From assembly GCF_003966225.1 (NCBI RefSeq), contig NZ_RXNU01000015.1, positions 62,001 to 126,000 of the forward strand: a DNA stretch of 64,000 nt, written 5' to 3'. Source of the stretch: Shewanella canadensis (GTDB lineage: Bacteria > Pseudomonadota > Gammaproteobacteria > Enterobacterales > Shewanellaceae). Under the pieces are notes generated by a model. The model had not been told where the DNA came from and did not search any database. It saw nothing but the letters and a program-made list of their open reading frames with translations. Of the stretch, positions 59,075-64,000 are shown piece by piece. The translations under genes were made by a program, and so were the position numbers. Numbering within the stretch: the stretch's first letter is position 1; each line of letters opens with the position of its first letter.

Positions 59075-61054
59075 TTGAGTGATATGGCAAAAAATTTAAT
59101 TCTCTGGGTAGTCATCGCCGTTGTGTTGATGTCTGTGTTTCAGGGTTACTCCCCCTCTTCATCCACAGCGTTGAAGATGGATTATTCCGCTTTTTTAGAT
59201 GATGTTCGCAGTGGGCAGATAAATACTGTCGAAATAAAAAGCGATCAACGTACGATCGAAGGGACTAAGCGTACCGGAGAGAAGTTCACCACTATCATGC
59301 CTATGGAAGATAAAGATCTGATTAATGATCTCGATCGTAAAGGCATAACCATGAAGGGACAGGAAGCTGAAGAGTCTGGGTTCTTAACTCAAATCTTCAT
59401 CTCGTGGTTCCCTATGTTACTGCTTATCGGTGTATGGATATTCTTCATGCGTCAGATGCAGGGCGGTGGTGGAAAAGGCGCCATGTCTTTTGGTAAGAGT
59501 AAAGCTAAGTTGATGAGTGAAGACCAGATCAAGACGACTTTTGGAGACGTTGCAGGTTGTGACGAAGCTAAGGAAGACGTTAAAGAGCTGGTCGATTACC
59601 TGAAAGAGCCGACTAAATTCCAAAAGTTGGGTGGTCGAATTCCTACAGGTGTGCTTTTAGTTGGTCCTCCTGGTACGGGTAAAACCTTGCTGGCTAAAGC
59701 CATTGCCGGTGAAGCAAAGGTGCCATTTTTTACCATTTCAGGTTCTGATTTTGTAGAGATGTTTGTTGGTGTTGGTGCCTCTCGTGTACGTGACATGTTT
59801 GAGCAAGCTAAAAAGTCAGCCCCATGTATCATCTTTATCGATGAGATCGATGCCGTAGGTCGCCAGCGTGGTGCGGGTGTCGGTGGTGGTCACGATGAGC
59901 GCGAACAGACACTGAACCAGTTGTTGGTTGAGATGGATGGTTTCGAAGGCAATGAAGGTGTCATCGTTATCGCCGCGACTAACCGTCCGGATGTGCTGGA
60001 TGCTGCACTGCTTCGTCCTGGTCGTTTCGACCGTCAAGTGGTCGTCGGTCTTCCTGATGTTCGTGGTCGTGAGCAGATCCTTAAAGTGCATATGCGTAAA
60101 GTACCTCTTGCCGATGATGTTAAAGCGAGTGTTATCGCTCGTGGCACGCCAGGTTTCTCTGGTGCCGACTTGGCTAACCTAGTGAACGAAGCCGCACTGT
60201 TTGCAGCGCGTGGTAGCCGCCGTATCGTTGGTATGGAAGAGTTTGAGAGCGCGAAAGATAAGATCATGATGGGTGCAGAGCGCCGCACTATGGTGATGTC
60301 TGAAGAAGATAAAGAGATGACGGCTTATCATGAAGCGGGCCATGCCATCGTTGGTTGCCTCGTCCCTGAGCACGATCCTGTACATAAGGTGACGATCATT
60401 CCACGCGGACGCGCCTTAGGTGTGACCTTCTTCTTGCCTGAAGCCGATGCGATAAGCCAGAGCCGTCGGAAGTTAGAGAGTCAAATTTCGGTGGCCTATG
60501 GTGGCCGTTTGGCCGAAGAGATCATCTATGGTAGTGAAAGAGTCTCTACCGGTGCATCTCAGGATATTAAGTATGCGACCTCGATTGCCCGTAATATGGT
60601 GACTCAGTGGGGCTTCTCTGAGAAGTTAGGTCCGGTACTTTATGCCGAAGACGACAATGAAGTATTCCTGGGTCGTAGCATGGGTAAGACTCAGCATATG
60701 TCTGACGAAACTGCCAGCATCATCGATGCGGAAGTCAAAACGCTTATCGATAATAACTATCAGCGCGCACAGAACTTCCTCAACGATAACATGGATATAC
60801 TTCATGCGATGAAAGATGCGTTGATGAAGTATGAAACCATAGATGCAATCATGATCGAAGATCTGATGCAACGCCGAGAGGTGAGTGCACCAAAGGATTG
60901 GAATATGGATGATAATGGCTCAAGCAATGATGATACTGGTGGTAAGCCTGTTGAATCTGACAAAAAGGATTCATCTGAAGATGAAGTTAAACCTGAGTCA
61001 GAGCAATGTGCCGCCCCCGATGTTAAAGACATTGATGAGTCAACGGCTAAGTAA
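59075..61054 (+). CDS. ftsH: ATP-dependent zinc metalloprotease FtsH
   Basis: A 659-residue membrane AAA+ protease. Two N-terminal helices (about 6-26 and 107-127) flank a small periplasmic domain; the AAA domain has Walker A GPPGTGKT, Walker B FIDEIDA and the second region of homology near RPGRFDRQV; the protease zinc site is His419-Glu-Ala-Gly-His423. It degrades membrane proteins, and in E. coli also sigma-32 and LpxC. The TTG at 59075 has GAGGT 9 bp before it; the ATG at 59084 is also possible. A hydrophilic tail follows. Confidence 0.97.
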   Translation: MSDMAKNLILWVVIAVVLMSVFQGYSPSSSTALKMDYSAFLDDVRSGQINTVEIKSDQRTIEGTKRTGEKFTTIMPMEDKDLINDLDRKGITMKGQEAEESGFLTQIFISWFPMLLLIGVWIFFMRQMQGGGGKGAMSFGKSKAKLMSEDQIKTTFGDVAGCDEAKEDVKELVDYLKEPTKFQKLGGRIPTGVLLVGPPGTGKTLLAKAIAGEAKVPFFTISGSDFVEMFVGVGASRVRDMFEQAKKSAPCIIFIDEIDAVGRQRGAGVGGGHDEREQTLNQLLVEMDGFEGNEGVIVIAATNRPDVLDAALLRPGRFDRQVVVGLPDVRGREQILKVHMRKVPLADDVKASVIARGTPGFSGADLANLVNEAALFAARGSRRIVGMEEFESAKDKIMMGAERRTMVMSEEDKEMTAYHEAGHAIVGCLVPEHDPVHKVTIIPRGRALGVTFFLPEADAISQSRRKLESQISVAYGGRLAEEIIYGSERVSTGASQDIKYATSIARNMVTQWGFSEKLGPVLYAEDDNEVFLGRSMGKTQHMSDETASIIDAEVKTLIDNNYQRAQNFLNDNMDILHAMKDALMKYETIDAIMIEDLMQRREVSAPKDWNMDDNGSSNDDTGGKPVESDKKDSSEDEVKPESEQCAAPDVKDIDESTAK

Positions 61055-61074
61055 TTAATATTTAGTTGAATGAA

Positions 61075-61097
61075 GAAAACCCCGTTATGGGGTTTTC
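61075..61097 (+). terminator. Terminator after ftsH
   Basis: GAAAACCCC pairs with GGGGTTTTC around GTTAT, followed by TTGTTTCC. Confidence 0.85.
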
Positions 61098-61137
61098 TTG
61101 TTTCCGGGATCTATAAACGGATTAAGTTGGAGTTTTT

Positions 61138-61980
61138 GTGTTTCAATTTGTCAGCGGCAAAAAGTGCCTCTCTCTGGAAAAGCCATTAGTGATGGGGATC
61201 CTCAATGTCACTCCCGATTCGTTCTCCGATGGTGGTGAGTATTCCAGCTTTGAATTAGCATGCAAGCATGCCGATGAGATGGTCGAACAGGGTGCGAGCT
61301 TCATCGATATCGGTGGTGAGTCGACAAGACCAGGCGCCGCCGATGTAAACCTATGCGAAGAGCTTAGCCGAGTGATCCCACTGGTTGAGTATATCGCTCA
61401 GCATCATGATGTCTGGATATCTATCGACACCAGCAAAGCTGAGGTGATGAAGCAGGCTGTAGAAGCGGGCGCACATCTCATCAACGATGTACGTGCGCTA
61501 CAAGAACCGGGTGCATTAGAGATGGCGGCCAAGTTACAGGTCCCTGTTTGTTTGATGCATATGCAAGGGCAGCCCAGAAGTATGCAGACCGCACCTGTAT
61601 ATAGCGATGTTGTGGATGAGATAAAACAGTTTTTTGAACAGCGTATTCAGGCGTGTTGTGATGCAGGACTGAAGCGAGAGCAACTGCTTATTGACCCGGG
61701 GTTTGGTTTCGGGAAATCTTTAGCGCATAATTATGAGTTACTCAATAGGCTCGGGGAGTTCAAGTCTTTGGGGACACCAATACTTGTCGGTCTCTCTCGT
61801 AAGAGTATGATGGGGAACCTGCTTAGCCGTGATGTCTCTCTGCGTCTTGCTGGAAGTTTAGCCGGTGTCATGCTCTCGGCTCAGCGAGGTGCAGACATTC
61901 TCAGAGTACACGATGTCCCTGAGACGGTTGATGTGTTGAAGGTGCTGGATGCGACGCGTCATTTCGGTCAGTTGCGATAG
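61138..61980 (+). CDS. folP: Dihydropteroate synthase
   Basis: A 280-residue TIM-barrel enzyme that joins pABA and hydroxymethyl-dihydropterin pyrophosphate in folate synthesis; target of sulfonamides. Family signatures are MGILNVTPDSFSDGGEY, SFIDIGGESTRPGA and LIDPGFGFGKSLAHNYELL. Start is GTG at 61138, 84 bp after the ftsH stop. The ftsH-folP-glmM order is conserved in gammaproteobacteria. Confidence 0.96.
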   Translation: MFQFVSGKKCLSLEKPLVMGILNVTPDSFSDGGEYSSFELACKHADEMVEQGASFIDIGGESTRPGAADVNLCEELSRVIPLVEYIAQHHDVWISIDTSKAEVMKQAVEAGAHLINDVRALQEPGALEMAAKLQVPVCLMHMQGQPRSMQTAPVYSDVVDEIKQFFEQRIQACCDAGLKREQLLIDPGFGFGKSLAHNYELLNRLGEFKSLGTPILVGLSRKSMMGNLLSRDVSLRLAGSLAGVMLSAQRGADILRVHDVPETVDVLKVLDATRHFGQLR

Positions 61981-62151
61981 ACGATTTGAATAGCTAAGTA
62001 TCTACCCGCAGATAGAGGCGGGTGTGGGCGATGACAATCGAGAATTTATTATTCAGCTTCAGTTATGAATGAAGCGGTAGAGTAAGAGATATTATTATTT
62101 TCATATTCCGGTTTCGGCTTTGAATCCGGAATACTTGATGGGGTTATTTAC

Positions 62152-63483
62152 GTGAGAAAATTTTTTGGAACTGACGGCATTCGAGGTAAGGTCGGTGCGG
62201 GTAAAATGACGCCCGAATTAGCGCTAAAGCTTGGATGGGCAGCGGGGCGAGTATTATCCAGATCCGGTACTAAGAAAGTCATTATCGGTAAAGACACCCG
62301 AATTTCAGGTTATCTTTTTGAGTCGGCGATGGAAGCTGGTTTATCGGCTGCCGGACTTAACGTGATGTTGATGGGCCCTATGCCTACGCCAGCGGTCGCC
62401 TACTTAACGCGTACCTTCAGAGCCGAGGCTGGTGTGGTGATCAGTGCATCTCACAACCCCTACTATGATAACGGTATTAAGTTTTTCTCAAATGACGGCA
62501 GTAAGCTCGATGATGAGGTTGAGCTCGAGATCGAACGTGAACTCGATAAGCCCCTGATCTGTGTCGAGTCGCACCTATTGGGAAAGGTGTCACGTATAGA
62601 CGATGCGCCGGGTCGTTATATCGAATACTGCAAGGGTAATTTTCCAGCCGAGCATACTCTACATGGTTTAAAGATTGTTGTGGATTGTGCCCATGGCGCA
62701 ACCTATCACATTGCTCCGAACGTATTTAGAGAGTTAGGTGCCGAGGTTATAGCCATAGGGGATAAACCCGATGGGCTGAATATCAACCATGAAGTGGGTG
62801 CCACTTCTATGGGCAAAATCCGTGAAACCGTTATCGGAGAGAAAGCCGATCTTGGTATCGCCCTAGACGGTGATGGCGATCGGATCATGATGGTTAACCG
62901 TCATGGTAAAGTCATCGATGGTGATGAAATCCTTTATATCCTGGCTTGTGATGCCCAATCGCGGGGTGTCTTGCGCGGTGGAGTGGTTGGAACCCTGATG
63001 TCAAACTTAGGGCTGGACCTTGCGTTACAGGAGTTGGGCATACCGTTTGATCGCTCTAACGTGGGTGACCGTTATGTGATGACCATGATGAAGGAGAAGG
63101 GTTGGCGTATCGGTGGTGAAAACTCGGGTCATATCTTGAATCTGGATCATGGCACAACCGGCGATGGTATCGTTGCCGGTATTTTAGTATTAGCTGCGAT
63201 GCGCCGACGTAACGCAACGCTAGAGGAGCTAACCGAGAACATTAAGATGTTACCTCAGGTGCTGGTCAATGTTCGATTCGAAGGGACACACAACCCACTA
63301 GAGTCAGAACAAGTCCTGGCTGCAAAGAGTGAAGTTGAAGCGCTACTGGGTGAACGTGGTCGTGTATTGCTGCGTAAGTCAGGCACTGAGCCCTTAATTC
63401 GGGTCATGGTCGAGGGCGATATAGAAGCCGATGTGATTAAACACGCTAACTATATTGCCGATGCGGTAAGAAACTTAGTTTAA
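62152..63483 (+). CDS. glmM: Phosphoglucosamine mutase
   Basis: A 443-residue alpha-D-phosphohexomutase that converts glucosamine-6-phosphate to glucosamine-1-phosphate for UDP-GlcNAc, peptidoglycan and LPS. Signature segments: RKFFGTDGIRGK at the start, the phosphoserine loop SASHNPYYDNGIKFF (Ser100 phosphorylated), the metal loop ALDGDGDRIMM and GGENSGHIL and RKSGTEPLIRVM. Start is GTG at 62152 with a GGGG segment about 10 bp upstream. Four-domain length is normal. Confidence 0.97.
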   Translation: MRKFFGTDGIRGKVGAGKMTPELALKLGWAAGRVLSRSGTKKVIIGKDTRISGYLFESAMEAGLSAAGLNVMLMGPMPTPAVAYLTRTFRAEAGVVISASHNPYYDNGIKFFSNDGSKLDDEVELEIERELDKPLICVESHLLGKVSRIDDAPGRYIEYCKGNFPAEHTLHGLKIVVDCAHGATYHIAPNVFRELGAEVIAIGDKPDGLNINHEVGATSMGKIRETVIGEKADLGIALDGDGDRIMMVNRHGKVIDGDEILYILACDAQSRGVLRGGVVGTLMSNLGLDLALQELGIPFDRSNVGDRYVMTMMKEKGWRIGGENSGHILNLDHGTTGDGIVAGILVLAAMRRRNATLEELTENIKMLPQVLVNVRFEGTHNPLESEQVLAAKSEVEALLGERGRVLLRKSGTEPLIRVMVEGDIEADVIKHANYIADAVRNLV

Positions 63484-63512
63484 CCGGCAATAAACGAAAA
63501 TGTGATTGTTAT

Positions 63513-63551
63513 GGCTAAACATATTTAGTTAAACCATGTTTAGCCTGTTTT
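63513..63551 (+). terminator. Terminator after glmM
   Basis: GGCTAAACAT (63513-63522) pairs with ATGTTTAGCC (63536-63545) around a 13-nt loop, followed by TGTTTTT. Confidence 0.85.
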
Positions 63552-63692
63552 TGAATCACACTTGATTAATAAATGGGTCGTAGCGTGTAAAAAAACATCG
63601 TTCCGACCAGAGAATCAAAATTTTACCACTTTTGCTATTGTAAGTTCATGAGTGGTTCGCTATGATTCTCGCCGCTTTCAGAGGAGACAGAG

Positions 63693-64000
63693 ATGGCACT
63701 CAGACGTCCAATGGTCGCTGGTAACTGGAAAATGAATGGCAGTGCGCAGTTAGCGCTGGAGTTATTCAATAAATTCGCTACTAAGCTTCAAGATGATTCA
63801 GCGGAAGTGGTCTTATGTCCACCAAGCATATATCTAGAAAGTGTACGTCAGCAGTTAGACGCTAATAAAGACGCTTTAAACGGTTGTCTAGTCAGAATGG
63901 GCGCACAAAACCTGAGTCAACATGACTTCGGTGCTTATACTGGTGAAGTGTCAGGGCAGATGTTAAAGGATTCAGGATGTCGATATGTTATTATCGGACA
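63693..64000 (+). CDS. tpiA: Triose-phosphate isomerase (partial, continues beyond window)
   Basis: The first 102 codons encode the N-terminus of triose-phosphate isomerase: PMVAGNWKMNG with the substrate-contacting Asn11 and Lys13, then VVLCPPSIYL and GAQNLSQHDFGAYTGEVSGQML before the window ends in the segment leading to the catalytic histidine. It interconverts dihydroxyacetone phosphate and glyceraldehyde-3-phosphate. AGAGGAGACAGAG gives a strong ribosome-binding site. It follows glmM as in other Shewanella-type gammaproteobacteria. Confidence 0.95.
   Translation, partial: MALRRPMVAGNWKMNGSAQLALELFNKFATKLQDDSAEVVLCPPSIYLESVRQQLDANKDALNGCLVRMGAQNLSQHDFGAYTGEVSGQMLKDSGCRYVIIG

Overview
The window looks like a chromosomal segment of a marine gammaproteobacterium of the genus Shewanella. 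The basis is gene order (nqrABCDEF-apbE-nqrM, proBA, dnaKJ, dapB-carAB-greA, rlmE-ftsH-folP-glmM-tpiA), protein sequences that resemble Shewanella/Vibrio members of each family, a multiheme c-type cytochrome lipoprotein, and Shewanella-like intergenic repeats. The species is not assigned. No rRNA, tRNA, CRISPR array, prophage or complete transposase was found.

Layout. 0-8 kb: a partial periplasmic cyclophilin, YajG-type lipoprotein, DUF2804 protein, small outer-membrane barrel, rlmG, an AlkB-like dioxygenase, a GcvR-like ACT protein, bolA, luxS. 8.2-15.6 kb: a complete Na+-translocating NADH:quinone reductase operon followed by its flavin transferase gene apbE and iron-site factor gene nqrM. 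15.7-21.6 kb: a diguanylate cyclase, SOS-controlled dinB (with a LexA box), pepD and an M17 aminopeptidase. 21.7-24.0 kb: three tandem copies of a small transcription unit, described below. 24.2-33.6 kb: a purine permease, a two-adaptor RND efflux operon and proBA. 33.9-42.1 kb: accessory genes (S9 peptidase, tetraheme lipoprotein divergent from a LuxR-type regulator, a repetitive exported protein, a DMT transporter). 42.4-64 kb: housekeeping genes (dnaK-dnaJ behind a sigma-32 promoter, an M48 peptidase, fklB, dapB, carAB, greA, a stand-alone secDF pair, yhbY, rlmE, ftsH, folP, glmM, start of tpiA).

The most striking feature is the triplicated cassette at 21.78-23.94 kb. Each copy has a palindrome matching the Shewanella HexR operator (TGTAAT-N3-ATTACA) laid over the -35 element, a TATAAT-like -10, a conserved structured 5' leader of about 165 nt with a GGA-loop hairpin, a good ribosome-binding site, a 32-codon gene whose residues 9-25 are identical in all copies although many codons differ synonymously, a structured 3' region with compensatory stem changes, and a strong GC-rich terminator with eight T. 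I do not recognise the peptide. The pattern suggests a family of carbon-status-controlled small mRNAs or dual-function RNAs.

Other non-coding structure: a MITE-like element in two copies plus a solo end; a 152-bp hairpin repeat in two inverted copies whose central stem differs completely between copies yet stays paired; period-7 arrays at several intergenic sites, including 18 uninterrupted AGGRGCT units after dnaJ; a repeat block in front of carA; and a 9-bp-arm dyad between the tetraheme lipoprotein and its divergent LuxR-type regulator.
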